DNA of 64,000 bases from Phaeobacter sp. 11ANDIMAR09 (GCF_001294455.1 NZ_LIKT01000005.1:62001-126000); one strand, 5' to 3'. Positions 35,496-45,043 are shown, counted from the first letter of the stretch. Program-made: numbers and translations. The notes: a model not told the origin generated them from the sequence alone.

Positions 35496-36620
35496 TCAGG
35501 CGCTTTTGAATTTGTTGACGAACTCAGTCCGCACCTCGGCGTACCAGGGCGCTTCAGCAGGCCATGGGTTCAGGTTGGCCAGGCTGCTGCCAGGATAGGC
35601 TTCGGCAAAGTTCTTTTTGTAGACGTCGCCCGAGAAGCTATCGGCCCCCAGAACCGGCGAGTTATAGCCATGGCTGTCGATCGCTTTGCCCGCAGGTTCC
35701 TGCTGGAAGGCATAGTCGATGAAGGCATAGATCTGCTCTTCGTTCTTGGCGCCAACCGGCATGGACATCCCGTCAACCCAGGCCATCGCACCCTCAACAG
35801 GGGCTTGATAATGCACGGGCTCACCGGCGGCTTTCAGAGCCAGTGGCGGACCATCCCAGGTCTGGCCAACAACAACACCTTCGTTCAGCAGGCCGTTTTT
35901 CTGCGTATCAGCATCGTTCCAGATCAGTTTGATGCGGTCTTTGCGCGCCATGCACCAATCGGTGATTTTGCCCCAGACTTCGCGCATGGTGTCTTCGTCA
36001 CCATAGGCCGCCCAGACAGATCCCTGATCCATCTCGCCAGAGGCTTCCATGTAAAGACCGGCACCCAACATCATCGAATGAGCGCGACCCATGGTTTTGC
36101 CGGCGTTTTCTTCGGACCAAACATCACCGTAAGAAGGCGCATCGCCCGCTGGCAGCCATTTGTCGGTACGATAAGCAATGCCTTCGGTACCCCAGATATG
36201 TGGCAGCCAATGCACGCCGGACCCTTCAAAGTTCCACGCATCCGTGCCGATCTTGGCCATCGCAGGGTTCACCGCGTCGATGTTGACCTTGCTCATGTCA
36301 AAGGGCTTCAGCAGCTCCAGCGGCCCCCACTGCAGCGAACGGTTGTTGGTGGGCGAGACAATGTCAAAGCCCTGGCCCTTGGTGGCCTTCATCTTGTTGA
36401 TGATTTCCTCGTTCGAGCCAATACCAGTGTAGTTCACCTTGATGCCGGTCTTGGCTTCAAAGCCTTCGATGAAGGCTGGTGGCAGGTAGTCCGACCACAT
36501 CAGAATGTTGATTTCACCCGAAGACGCCAGTGCGCTCTTGGAATACAGAGGTGCCGCAAGAGCAGCCGCACCGGCACTTTTCAGCAGGGTCCGGCGCGTG
36601 ACGCTAGATTTGGTAGTCAT
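35496..36620 (-). CDS. polyamine-type ABC transporter substrate-binding protein (Tat-exported)
   Basis: A 374-residue PotD/PotF-like periplasmic protein. The N-terminus has a twin-arginine signal TRRTLLKSAGAAALAA ending near ALA-SSGEINILMWSDYLPPA, split as ALASSGEINI and LMWSDYLPPA. The mature part keeps W-rich binding-site regions such as VGQTWDGPPLALKAAG. It lies 165 bases upstream of potA on the same strand, first gene of the operon. Ligand is putrescine, spermidine or a related cation by family; not proven. Confidence 0.9.
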   Translation of the reverse strand: MTTKSSVTRRTLLKSAGAAALAAPLYSKSALASSGEINILMWSDYLPPAFIEGFEAKTGIKVNYTGIGSNEEIINKMKATKGQGFDIVSPTNNRSLQWGPLELLKPFDMSKVNIDAVNPAMAKIGTDAWNFEGSGVHWLPHIWGTEGIAYRTDKWLPAGDAPSYGDVWSEENAGKTMGRAHSMMLGAGLYMEASGEMDQGSVWAAYGDEDTMREVWGKITDWCMARKDRIKLIWNDADTQKNGLLNEGVVVGQTWDGPPLALKAAGEPVHYQAPVEGAMAWVDGMSMPVGAKNEEQIYAFIDYAFQQEPAGKAIDSHGYNSPVLGADSFSGDVYKKNFAEAYPGSSLANLNPWPAEAPWYAEVRTEFVNKFKSA

Positions 36621-36941
36621 ATTCAAATTTCTCCCAGTTGGGTTTGTTGGTGACGTTTATTATTGTTTTTAGTCTCAAAAGAGTGCGGGGCATTGCGCCC
36701 AACAAACAGTGACAGTTTCAAAAACTGATAAGGCCAAAATGCCGCAACATCGCAAAACATGGCTCCAGTTTGTGAACAACACCGCTCGATTCCCCTCAAC
36801 CCTGGGAGAATAAGGAGGTGTTGTAACAGGAGTGTGCGCCCCTAGATCCATTCCGTCAATGTAAACAGATCAACAGGATAGCAGGCCAAGGGAAAATGCC
36901 TGCCAAACCATCAGCCTGAAAACCCTGCTCTGGCCAGCAGC
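36621..36941. other. intergenic region with potF-type promoter
   Basis: About 320 bases. AT-rich immediately upstream of the binding-protein gene, consistent with its promoter. A short GCAGGC/GCCTGC stem at 36881-36903 lies before the end of the DMT gene. No gene seen. Confidence 0.4.
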
Positions 36942-37781
36942 TCAAACGGACAGTCCGATCAGAGCCACGCCGAAGGCCATAACAACAGCTGCTCCAAGAC
37001 GGCGCATCCAGTTGCCTTCCCGCAAAAAAACAAACCCAATCAAGGCGGCAAAAATCACCGAAGTTTCCCGCAGGGCAGAGACCGCCCCAAGCGGTGCAAA
37101 GTTCTTGGCAAAGAGCACCAACCCATAGGCCGTCATTGAAACAAAACCACCGGCAATACCAATTGCCCAGCTGCGTACAGGAATCTGATGCAACTGCTGG
37201 CGTTTGCGCAGCCCGATAAATCCGGCAACAAACAGATGCCCAAAGGCCCCCCAGGCCCAATAGCTGAGCGTATTGCCCGACAGGCGCACCCCCAGCCCAT
37301 CGACCAGCGAGTAAAGCGAGATGCAAAACCCGGTGCCCAGCGCATAATAGAGCGCCGTGCGCCCCACCCCAGAGCGCAGCGCCCGCCAGCTGCTCAGCTG
37401 GATACCCAGACCGATCAGCGCAATGCCCACCCAGGCCTGCAGAGGCAAAAACTCACCGGCAAAGACCATCGCCCAAAGCGCCACCAGCGCCGGTACGATG
37501 CCGCGCGCAATCGGGTAGACGACGCTCAGATCACCGTGTTTGTAGGCCTGCCCCAGCATGTAGAAATAGCCAAAATGGATCAGTGTCGACAGCGCCACAT
37601 AGCCCAGGCTTTCCAGTTCGGGCAGCGGCAGATAGGCCACCATGACGGCCCCGGGGATCACATGACCCAGCGCCACCAGCCCCAGGGTCGTGGTGCGATC
37701 CGAGGCGGTTTTAACAATGGCATTCCACACCGCGTGCAGCATGGCAGCAGACAGAATAATCGCGACGACAAAGGGCGTCAT
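36942..37781 (-). CDS. EamA/DMT-family transporter
   Basis: A 279-residue ten-helix permease, MTPFVVAIILSAAMLHAVWN, with GDLSVVYPIARGIVPALVA typical of the first EamA half and GGFVSMTAYGLVLFAKNFAP of the second. It differs from the DMT proteins at 2329 and 27695 and belongs to another subgroup. Substrate unknown. Confidence 0.84.
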   Translation of the reverse strand: MTPFVVAIILSAAMLHAVWNAIVKTASDRTTTLGLVALGHVIPGAVMVAYLPLPELESLGYVALSTLIHFGYFYMLGQAYKHGDLSVVYPIARGIVPALVALWAMVFAGEFLPLQAWVGIALIGLGIQLSSWRALRSGVGRTALYYALGTGFCISLYSLVDGLGVRLSGNTLSYWAWGAFGHLFVAGFIGLRKRQQLHQIPVRSWAIGIAGGFVSMTAYGLVLFAKNFAPLGAVSALRETSVIFAALIGFVFLREGNWMRRLGAAVVMAFGVALIGLSV

Positions 37782-37839
37782 ATTTTGGAAAACCTTTCTG
37801 TTATGGCGTCATTCGGCCTATTTAGAGCCTGAATTTGGA

Positions 37840-39519
37840 TCAGCTGGCTTCCATTTCTTCGATCAATCGGGTCTCCAACAGCTGGCCATTCTGATAGAGT
37901 AAAGGATAAGAGACCGCTGCCACATGGCTGTTGAACTCGCGCAGCGCCCGCAGGGTTTCCAGATGAATATCCGAGGTGTCAAAGCTGTGGCGCTTATTGT
38001 TTTGCAGCCGCTTCAGGTGCCGCTTGCGGCTGTCGCGCTCCATCCGTTTCAACTCGGTTTTTTCCAGGTTGAGCAATCGCGCGCTTTCCAAATCATTGGA
38101 GATCAGCACATTCGATGCCAGCCGCAGATTGGCCATGATCGCTTCATGCATATGCAAAATCTCCGTCCAGCCCTCGCTTGAGAACCGCAGGTTCTTTTTG
38201 TTCAACCGTGCCGCCAGTACCGCCAGCCGCCGTGCCGCGACATCGCCGGCCGTTTCCAGACGGATGGCATATTCCACCATTTCGCGCGCCTGCTTCAACT
38301 CACCTTGGCTGAACCCTTCGGCGGGGATCTCTGCCACATAGGCGCGTATTCCTGACAGGCAGCTGTCCACTTCGAGGTCCAGAGCCTGCAGCGCCTTGAT
38401 CTGCTCCGGGTCCCCGCTTTGATACAGATCGGCCAGCGGGCGAAACATCGTCTCCACCAGATCGCTCATCCTGAGCAGCTCTCGTTTGAGGTTGGCCAAA
38501 ACCTGCGCCGAAGGACCATAGATGCCCGGCTCCAAGGCGCTTGCAGGCCTGCCCGTCAGACCGGGGTCCGGCGCGGGGGTTTCAGGCATCAGATGCCGCA
38601 TCAGGGGCTCGATCCGCGCGCAGATTGGCAGTGCCAACACCAAGAGCGAACTATTGAAGGCCAGATGCACATAGACCAGCATTTGGCCACCCGCCTGGGC
38701 GCCAAACAGCTCGCCCAACAGATCGCCAGAGACCGGGGTATTGAGCAGCAAAAGGCAAATCACCGCCCAGGCACCACGCAACCCAAGGTTGGCATAGGGA
38801 ATGCGCCGGGCGCTCTGGCACATACCACGGCTGAGCCAAACAGGAATGAACCCCGATCCAAAATTGGCCCCCAAAACCAGCGATAACCCGGCCTCAAACG
38901 GGATGGCACCGATCTGTACCAGGGTCACACACATCAAAATTGCCGCCACTGAAGAATGCATGACAAAGGCAAGCCCAGCCCCCACCAGAAAAGCGGTGAT
39001 GTAGTCGCGCGCCAGATAGCCCGCGACGGCAGGCAGAAAGGCGCTGTCGCGGATCGGATCCATCGCCTCGCGCAGGAACCGCAGTGAAATCAGAATAAAG
39101 GCGATGCCCATCAGGATACGTCCCGCCTGCCGGGTCTTCTTTCCGTCGGTTTTGACAAAGAGATAGCCCCCCACAGCCAAGAGCACCGGCACCAGCCAGT
39201 CCAACTTGAACGACAGGATTTGGATGATCAGCGCCGAGCCCAGATCCCCCCCCAGCACAATGGCCAGACCCGTGGGAAAGGCGAGATAGCCACCGGAGGC
39301 AAACCCCGTCACCAGCAGCGTCACCGCCGCCGAGCTTTGCAGTACCAGCGCCAACCCCAGCCCGACGCCACTGGCCTGCAGCTGACTGCCGGTGCCGGTC
39401 AGCAGACGTTGAAACGAAGCCCCATAGCTGCGTTCGATACCGGTGCGCACCATCCGCACCGCAAAAAGCAGAAACATCGTGGCCCCGGCGAGGCTGATGA
39501 GAAAGGTCAGAATGGCCAT
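37840..39519 (-). CDS. Na/Pi-cotransporter family protein with PhoU-like C-terminus
   Basis: A 559-residue protein. The N-terminal 300 residues form the NptA/PNaS permease, with two QSSA/HSSV-type repeats (LVLQSSAAVTLLVTGFASGG and FVMHSSVAAILMCVTLVQIG), and GANFGSGFIPVWLS. Residues about 340-550 are helical PhoU-like. Such proteins import or export phosphate with sodium. It is 1 base downstream of the DeoR gene's stop, so it is probably co-transcribed with and regulated by it. ATG 39519 with GGAGG is used. Confidence 0.87.
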   Translation of the reverse strand: MAILTFLISLAGATMFLLFAVRMVRTGIERSYGASFQRLLTGTGSQLQASGVGLGLALVLQSSAAVTLLVTGFASGGYLAFPTGLAIVLGGDLGSALIIQILSFKLDWLVPVLLAVGGYLFVKTDGKKTRQAGRILMGIAFILISLRFLREAMDPIRDSAFLPAVAGYLARDYITAFLVGAGLAFVMHSSVAAILMCVTLVQIGAIPFEAGLSLVLGANFGSGFIPVWLSRGMCQSARRIPYANLGLRGAWAVICLLLLNTPVSGDLLGELFGAQAGGQMLVYVHLAFNSSLLVLALPICARIEPLMRHLMPETPAPDPGLTGRPASALEPGIYGPSAQVLANLKRELLRMSDLVETMFRPLADLYQSGDPEQIKALQALDLEVDSCLSGIRAYVAEIPAEGFSQGELKQAREMVEYAIRLETAGDVAARRLAVLAARLNKKNLRFSSEGWTEILHMHEAIMANLRLASNVLISNDLESARLLNLEKTELKRMERDSRKRHLKRLQNNKRHSFDTSDIHLETLRALREFNSHVAAVSYPLLYQNGQLLETRLIEEMEAS

Positions 39520-39520
39520 G

Positions 39521-40327
39521 TCACGCCTCCTCGGCTGCTGGGCTGGCCAGGGCAAAAGCGACTCCCCAGTCCGTCAAAGCCCGCGCCAGCTTCTTGCCCG
39601 GCTCCCGGTCACTGACCAGGAGGCTCAAATGCTGCGGTGCAGGGCCGCGATGCGGGGCGCTTTCAGAAAATTTGGAATGGGTGGTTACCACGATTACCTG
39701 CTCAGCAGCGGCGGTGACGGCAAGCGTCAGCTCTGCCTCGGCTGGATTGTGGAACAGCAATCCATATTTGGGCGACAGCGCGTCGGCGGACAGGACCACC
39801 ACATCAAAGGCAAACCGCCCCGCCTGCGCCTCGGCCACCGGACCAAAGGTGCCACGATCATCGCTGCACATTTCACCGCCCAGCAGGTGCAGCCTGTTGC
39901 CATTGTGATTGGCCAATAGCTGCGCCACACCGATAGAGTTTGTCACCACCGTCAGATTACGGCGTTGCCGCAGCGCCTCGGCCACAAAAGAGGTGGTGGA
40001 GCCCACATCGAGGAACACCGTCATGCCATCCGCGATCTTTGGTAAAACCGCTGCTGCAATCTGGGCTTTCTCATCCGGGTTCTCGCCCATGCGCCGGAAA
40101 AAACTAGGGCCTGTTTCACCAGAGCTGCGCGGCCCCACCAGATAGGCCCCACCGTGTACCCGCTCCACCGATCCGGCCTTGGCCAGTGTCTTGATGGTGC
40201 GGCGCACGGTTTCCTCTGAGACATCCAGCATCAAGGCCAGCTCAGCACTACGCCCAGATCCCCCCAGCCGCCGCAGGGTTTCCAACAGCTCAACCTCCCG
40301 GTGAGATGGCGTAGCAGGGCGCGGCAT
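39521..40327 (-). CDS. DeoR-family transcriptional regulator
   Basis: A 268-residue DeoR repressor. The N-terminal helix-turn-helix is SAELALMLDVSEETVRRTIK (about 25-44) with VHGGAYL wing; the C-terminal sugar-phosphate sensor has FLDVGSTTSFVAEAL, and TNSIGVAQLL. DeoR regulators usually respond to phosphorylated sugars. It is divergent from the sulfatase-family gene and leads the Na/Pi transporter, so both are possible targets. Confidence 0.87.
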   Translation of the reverse strand: MPRPATPSHREVELLETLRRLGGSGRSAELALMLDVSEETVRRTIKTLAKAGSVERVHGGAYLVGPRSSGETGPSFFRRMGENPDEKAQIAAAVLPKIADGMTVFLDVGSTTSFVAEALRQRRNLTVVTNSIGVAQLLANHNGNRLHLLGGEMCSDDRGTFGPVAEAQAGRFAFDVVVLSADALSPKYGLLFHNPAEAELTLAVTAAAEQVIVVTTHSKFSESAPHRGPAPQHLSLLVSDREPGKKLARALTDWGVAFALASPAAEEA

Positions 40328-40468
40328 CGGGCAAAACTCCACAATATGACAAAAACATCGCACAAACTGCCGCGTTATCGCCCACAAGGCAAGTCATAAT
40401 CCACAAACTTCCAACAAAGCGGTCAATTTCGGTCATGCGGGGTGGAAATGCCTCTTCCCAAATCACGA

Positions 40469-40488
40469 GCCACAGGCTTATCTGTGGC
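40469..40488. promoter_or_regulatory. inverted repeat between deoR and the sulfatase gene
   Basis: GCCACAG-GCTTAT-CTGTGGC, perfect 7-base arms, 36 bases before the sulfatase ATG. Position fits an operator for the divergent DeoR regulator. Confidence 0.5.
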
Positions 40489-40524
40489 CAACAAGGCACC
40501 AGATCTGTCAAAGGAAGTCAGCAC

Positions 40525-42081
40525 ATGAGCAAAGATACGGCCCAGCAAAAGAACGTATTGTTCATTCTGATCGACCAGCTGCGGGCGGACTGTCTGAGCG
40601 GCGCCCTGGCAGAACACGTCGCCCTGCCAAATCTGCGGGCACTGATGGCCGAGGCGGTGACATTTGAGCAGAACTATACCGTGGTGAACCCCTGCGGTCC
40701 TTCGCGCGCCTCGATCCTGACCGGCCAATATGCGATGAACCACCGCTCGGTGCGCAATGGCACCCCGCTGCGCCATGATACCCCCACGCTGCCCGGTGAA
40801 ATGCGCAAGGCAGGCTATACGCCGATGCTTTTTGGCTACACGGATACCGCGCGCGATCCACGCGTGCATCACCCCAATGATCCGGCCATTCGCACCTATG
40901 AGCAGCACATGGACGGCTTCCAGGAGATGCTGGAAATGCGGCTGGAGATGTCCTTCCCGTGGCGCTCCGATCTGATCACCAAAGGATATAAGTTCGACGA
41001 CTATTGGGATCTGCACAAACCCGTCTCGCCGACTGGCGACAAGGCCAAACTGAATGATCCCGCCCCCTACCGGGCAGAAGACAGCGACACCGCCTTTCTG
41101 ACCGACAAGTTTCTGGCCACACTCCCGGCCTATCAAGACCAAAGCTGGTTCGCCCATCTCACCTATATTCGCCCCCACCCCCCGCTGGTGGCCCCAGCCC
41201 CCTTTAACAGCCTCTATGATCCTGCTGATCTGCCACTGCCCAGCCGGCGCGGGACAGTTGCCGATGAATGCGACATGCATCCGTTTTTCTCCCCCACAAC
41301 CCAGGCCTATACCCCGGCCTCTGCCGTCCTGGGGTTTCCGGACCTGGAACCAACGGATGACAACATCCAGACCCTGCGGGCGCTCTATCTGGGGCTGGCA
41401 AGCGAGGTTGACGCCCATATCGGCCGGGTCATGCAATTCCTGAAAGACAGCGGTCAGGAGGAAAACACCCTGGTTGTTCTGAGCGCCGATCATGGCGAAA
41501 TGCTGGGCGATCGCCACAGTTGGGGTAAGTTCACGGTCTTTGATGCTGCATATAAGACACCTTTGATCATCCGCATGCCTGGCAATGCGGCGCGTGCGGG
41601 ATCTGTGGTGCGCGAGATCACCGAATCCATCGACCTCACCCCCACCATTCTCGACTGGGTCGGTCAGGAAATCCCCAATGCGATGGACGGCGCCTCGCTG
41701 CTGCCGCTGCTGCACGGCGAGACCCCAGCAGACTGGCGAGACTATTCCTTTTCCGAGTTGGATTTTGGCGACCCTGAGGTGCCGACGCTCTGGCAGGAGA
41801 TGCTGGGCACCTCCACCTCTGAATCAAACCTCGCCATCCTGCGAGATGGCCGGTTTAGCCTGGTGGAGTTTGCCGCTGATTTGCCGCCGCTCTTGTTTGA
41901 TCATAGAGGCGCGGGCGAGATGGAGAATCTGGCTCTAATAGGCGAATTTCAGGCGGACCTGGCCCGACTCAGCCGGCAGATGCTACGCCACCGGATGCGC
42001 AATGCAGATCACAGCCTGTCACTTTACAGCATCACGCCAGAGGGCCCCCACCTCAAGCAGCGCGCCCGGCCCGGAGGCTAG
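40525..42081 (+). CDS. sulfatase / phosphonate monoester hydrolase family protein
   Basis: A 518-residue alkaline-phosphatase-superfamily hydrolase. VNPCGPSRASILTG contains the C-x-P-S-R signature, C57 being converted to formylglycine. Metal ligands are D17 (LIDQLRADC) and the SADHGEMLGDRHSWGK segment. Length and LFILIDQLRADCLSG resemble the phosphonate monoester/diester hydrolase branch. No signal peptide, so it is cytosolic, as in that branch. It depends on a formylglycine-generating enzyme elsewhere. The next gene is a glycerate kinase. Confidence 0.87.
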   Translation: MSKDTAQQKNVLFILIDQLRADCLSGALAEHVALPNLRALMAEAVTFEQNYTVVNPCGPSRASILTGQYAMNHRSVRNGTPLRHDTPTLPGEMRKAGYTPMLFGYTDTARDPRVHHPNDPAIRTYEQHMDGFQEMLEMRLEMSFPWRSDLITKGYKFDDYWDLHKPVSPTGDKAKLNDPAPYRAEDSDTAFLTDKFLATLPAYQDQSWFAHLTYIRPHPPLVAPAPFNSLYDPADLPLPSRRGTVADECDMHPFFSPTTQAYTPASAVLGFPDLEPTDDNIQTLRALYLGLASEVDAHIGRVMQFLKDSGQEENTLVVLSADHGEMLGDRHSWGKFTVFDAAYKTPLIIRMPGNAARAGSVVREITESIDLTPTILDWVGQEIPNAMDGASLLPLLHGETPADWRDYSFSELDFGDPEVPTLWQEMLGTSTSESNLAILRDGRFSLVEFAADLPPLLFDHRGAGEMENLALIGEFQADLARLSRQMLRHRMRNADHSLSLYSITPEGPHLKQRARPGG

Positions 42082-42154
42082 ACGCCTCTCTGAAAGACCT
42101 CCCCCTTGACCTCTGCCTCTGGCATCGGGCACAACCGCGACACCTTTAGCGATA

Positions 42155-42176
42155 ACAGGGCGAGACCTCGCCCTGT
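42155..42176. promoter_or_regulatory. 22-base near-perfect palindrome before the glycerate kinase gene
   Basis: ACAGGGCGAG-AC-CTCGCCCTGT: perfect 10-base arms around 2 bases. It ends 24 bases before ATG 42200. Too tight a loop for a normal hairpin, so a DNA-binding site is more likely. Confidence 0.5.
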
Positions 42177-42199
42177 GATACTGCGAGTCGGAGACCCGG

Positions 42200-43462
42200 A
42201 TGACCAGCCTTTTGCAAGATGCCACCGCCCTGTTTGATGCCGCCGTGGCCCGTGCCAATCCGCAGATGGCGCTGCGTCAGGCGCTTCAGTCCTCTCCGGT
42301 GCAGCCACTGGACGCAGACGGCAGGCATTTCCTGCTGGCCCTGGGCAAGGCTGCCGTACCTATGATGCGCGAGATGCTGACCCATGTCCCCAACCCACAT
42401 CGCGCGCTGGTCATTACCAATCCCGAAAATCTGACAGAACTTACCGGCGCGCAGGTTCTGGCCGGATCGCACCCGGTCCCGGATCAGGAAAGCGCTAATG
42501 CCGGCGCAGCAGTGATTGATTTCCTAGCACAGACCACGGCTCGAGACCGGGTCACAGTGCTGGTGTCAGGGGGCGGCTCAGCGCTGATGGTTGCACCGGC
42601 TGCCGGGCTCACTCTGGCGGACAAAGCCCAGGTTGGTCAGGCGCTGCTTGCTTCCGGGCTCGACATTAACGAGATGAACCTGGTGCGGCAGCAGCTTTCT
42701 GAGTTGAAAGGCGGCGGGGTGCTGCGCCATGCGGCACCGGCACCGGTGCAGGCCTATATTCTGTCGGATGTCATTGGCGACGATCTACGAGCCATTGCAT
42801 CGGGGCCGACGGTTTCGGCCCTGGGCGACCGGACCGCAGCGCGTGCCATATTGCAACAGGCCGGGATCTGGGAAGGCCTTCCCACTTCGGTCCAGACCCA
42901 TCTGACAACCACACCCAATGCCCCCCCTCTGCCCGAGGTGCAAAACACACTCATCGGCTCTAACCGGCACAGTCTGGCTGCGATGATGGACCACGCCCGC
43001 ATTCTGGGCTGGCAGCCGGAACTGGTCAGCGACCATTTGGTTGGTGATGTGGCGGCGGCGGTTGAGGAAATCCTGCAAGCGGTCAAAGCTGCGTCGGCAG
43101 ATCAGCCTTTGGCTCTAATTTTTGGCGGCGAGACCACCGTGCGCCTAGAGGGCGACGGGCGTGGGGGGCGCAATCAAGAGCTGGCCCTGCGCCTGGCCCA
43201 GCGTGGAGCGACAGAGCTAAGTGGGGACTGGTTGTTCCTGTCTGGCGGAACAGATGGGCGTGACGGGCCAACCGAGGCCGCAGGTGCCTTTGCGAGCCCC
43301 ACAACCTGGACAGATATCGCAAAGACCGGCGCAGATCCCAAAGCCCTGCTGGCCAATAATGACAGCTATGCTGCGCTCAAAGCCGCAAAGGCCCTGCTGG
43401 TCTGCGGTGGCACCGGAACCAATGTGGCTGATGTGCAGGTGTTTTTGCGCCGGGCCGGATAA
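42200..43462 (+). CDS. glycerate 2-kinase (DUF4147 / MOFRL family)
   Basis: A 420-residue kinase that phosphorylates glycerate to 2-phosphoglycerate. Family segments are LALGKAAVPMMREM, VLVSGGGSALMVAPAAGLT, SDVIGDDLRAIASGPT and the MOFRL end GGETTVRLEGDGRGGRNQELAL, split GGETTVRLEGDG and RGGRNQELAL. Symbol not assigned, since gckA, ttuD and garK-like names are used variably. It lies 118 bases downstream of the sulfatase-family gene. Confidence 0.9.
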   Translation: MTSLLQDATALFDAAVARANPQMALRQALQSSPVQPLDADGRHFLLALGKAAVPMMREMLTHVPNPHRALVITNPENLTELTGAQVLAGSHPVPDQESANAGAAVIDFLAQTTARDRVTVLVSGGGSALMVAPAAGLTLADKAQVGQALLASGLDINEMNLVRQQLSELKGGGVLRHAAPAPVQAYILSDVIGDDLRAIASGPTVSALGDRTAARAILQQAGIWEGLPTSVQTHLTTTPNAPPLPEVQNTLIGSNRHSLAAMMDHARILGWQPELVSDHLVGDVAAAVEEILQAVKAASADQPLALIFGGETTVRLEGDGRGGRNQELALRLAQRGATELSGDWLFLSGGTDGRDGPTEAAGAFASPTTWTDIAKTGADPKALLANNDSYAALKAAKALLVCGGTGTNVADVQVFLRRAG

Positions 43463-43471
43463 CGCGCAGGG

Positions 43472-43924
43472 CTAGAGCTCGATTTCGTCCAGATCATTCA
43501 GCAGATCCAAGAGCGCCTCATAGCGCTCCTCGCCCATTTTCTCGCGGGTGCGGTCAACGATGGCAATGCTCGCGGCGATATTGGCCTCGATGATTTTCTC
43601 TCCCGCTGCGGTGATACGGATGATCTGGCGGCGCCTGTCCACCTTGTCGCGTTCCCGGCTGATCAGACCTTTTTCGTCCAGCTTTTGCAGAATGCGGGTC
43701 AGGCTGGGCAGCAGCAGGCAGGCCTGATCGGCAATCTCGGTGGGATCAATGCCGTCGCTTTCCTGCACCACCCGCAAAACCCGCCATTGCTGTTCCGTCA
43801 GATCCACATCGCTTAGCAGCTTGCGGATCGGCCCCATGACACGCTCGCGCGCACGGAGCAGGGCAATTGGCAAAGAACGGGCAGTCGAGGGCAATCTGTT
43901 TTTCATATCCCGTTTATCACCCAT
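43472..43924 (-). CDS. hpaR: MarR-family regulator HpaR-like
   Basis: A 150-residue MarR protein. LTEQQWRVLRVVQESDGIDP and LLPSLTRILQKLDEKGLI match the HpaR subgroup that represses homoprotocatechuate genes. Start MGDKRDMKNRL at 43924 is chosen (AGGA upstream); 43906 is a second option. It is divergent from hpaD with TGTTAATAACA between them, and converges on the glycerate kinase. Confidence 0.82.
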   Translation of the reverse strand: MGDKRDMKNRLPSTARSLPIALLRARERVMGPIRKLLSDVDLTEQQWRVLRVVQESDGIDPTEIADQACLLLPSLTRILQKLDEKGLISRERDKVDRRRQIIRITAAGEKIIEANIAASIAIVDRTREKMGEERYEALLDLLNDLDEIEL

Positions 43925-43994
43925 ATTCCTGCCCAAAGGCAATTGCGGCGGTGATTTTTCACCATTTGACAGAGCTTTCACGAAAAGCTAAACA

Positions 43995-44005
43995 TGTTAA
44001 TAACA
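43995..44005. promoter_or_regulatory. palindrome in the hpaR-hpaD gap
   Basis: TGTTA-A-TAACA, perfect 5-base arms in an AT-rich stretch between divergent starts. Size and context fit a MarR-type operator. Confidence 0.5.
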
Positions 44006-44052
44006 GTGCGTTTCCCCAATCTCCAGTCCCCTCATCACTAAGGAGCCTGCCC

Positions 44053-45033
44053 ATGCCCGTTCCCGCCCCCGTGCTCTATCCGCCGTTCAACATCGTCCGG
44101 CTGTCCCATGTGGAATACCGCGTCACCGACCTGGCAGCCTCGCGCAGGTTCTATGTCGACACTCTGGGGCTGCAGGTCACACAGGAGGACGACAGCCACA
44201 TCTACCTGCGCGCCATGGAGGAACGTGGCCATCACTGCATCGTGCTGGTACAGGCTGAAAAGGCCGAGGTCGGGGTGTTGGGTTTCAAACTTTATGACGA
44301 TCCCGATCTCGACAAAGCAGCAGACTTCTTTGCCGCCAAGGGCCTGCCAGTGGACTGGGTTGAACGCCCCCATATGGGCCGGACCCTGCGCACCCGCGAT
44401 CCCTGGGGGATTCCGCTGGAATTCTACGTCAAGATGGACCGGTTGGAGCCGATCCACCAGAAATACAGGCTCTATAACGGGGTAAAACCTCTGCGTATCG
44501 ACCATTTCAACATGTTCTCGGCGGATGTGGATGCCTCTGTCGCCTTTTACAACGAGATCGGTTTCCGAGTGACGGAATACACCGAGGACGACGAGAGCGG
44601 TAAGGTCTGGGCGGCTTGGATGCACCGCAAGGGCGGCGTGCATGATGTGGCCTTTACCAATGGCACCGGGCCACGCCTGCATCACTCGGCTTTCTGGGTA
44701 CCGACGCCGCTCAACATCATTGACCTGCTCGATCTGATGTCCACCACCGGCTATGTCGCCAATATCGAGCGCGGCCCCGGTCGCCACGGTATCTCCAACG
44801 CCTTTTTCCTCTATGTGTTGGACCCCGATGGTCACCGGATCGAGATCTATTGTTCCGACTATCAGACCGTTGACCCCGACCTAGAAGCAATCAAGTGGTC
44901 CCTCACGGACCCGCAGCGCCAGACCCTTTGGGGCGAACCTGCGCCGCGCAGTTGGTTTGAGCATGGCTCGACCTTTGAAGGGGCAGAGCCGCAGGAAAGC
45001 GCGCTCAAGGCGCAGCCGATTATTGCACCCTAA
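44053..45033 (+). CDS. hpaD: 3,4-dihydroxyphenylacetate 2,3-dioxygenase
   Basis: Extradiol ring-cleavage enzyme of homoprotocatechuate degradation, 326 residues of the type I two-domain VOC class. Metal ligands are H151 (IDHFNMFSAD), H210 (LHHSAFWV) and E264 (GHRIEIYC), matching the known enzyme. LYNGVKPLRIDHFN and WFEHGSTFEGAEP are diagnostic. ATG 44053 is chosen over the upstream in-frame start that would run through hpaR's promoter. Other hpa genes are not in the window. Confidence 0.92.
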   Translation: MPVPAPVLYPPFNIVRLSHVEYRVTDLAASRRFYVDTLGLQVTQEDDSHIYLRAMEERGHHCIVLVQAEKAEVGVLGFKLYDDPDLDKAADFFAAKGLPVDWVERPHMGRTLRTRDPWGIPLEFYVKMDRLEPIHQKYRLYNGVKPLRIDHFNMFSADVDASVAFYNEIGFRVTEYTEDDESGKVWAAWMHRKGGVHDVAFTNGTGPRLHHSAFWVPTPLNIIDLLDLMSTTGYVANIERGPGRHGISNAFFLYVLDPDGHRIEIYCSDYQTVDPDLEAIKWSLTDPQRQTLWGEPAPRSWFEHGSTFEGAEPQESALKAQPIIAP

Positions 45034-45043
45034 CATGACCATA

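Noticed and set aside
34809-36653. 614-residue plus-strand frame
   Set aside because: Antisense to the Pot ATPase and binding-protein genes, which have full motifs; no domain in this frame.
36881-36903. GCAGGC/GCCTGC stem after the DMT gene
   Set aside because: Only 6 bases and no T run; not called as a terminator.
40423-41715. 430-residue minus-strand frame
   Set aside because: Antisense to the sulfatase-family gene; no recognisable domain.
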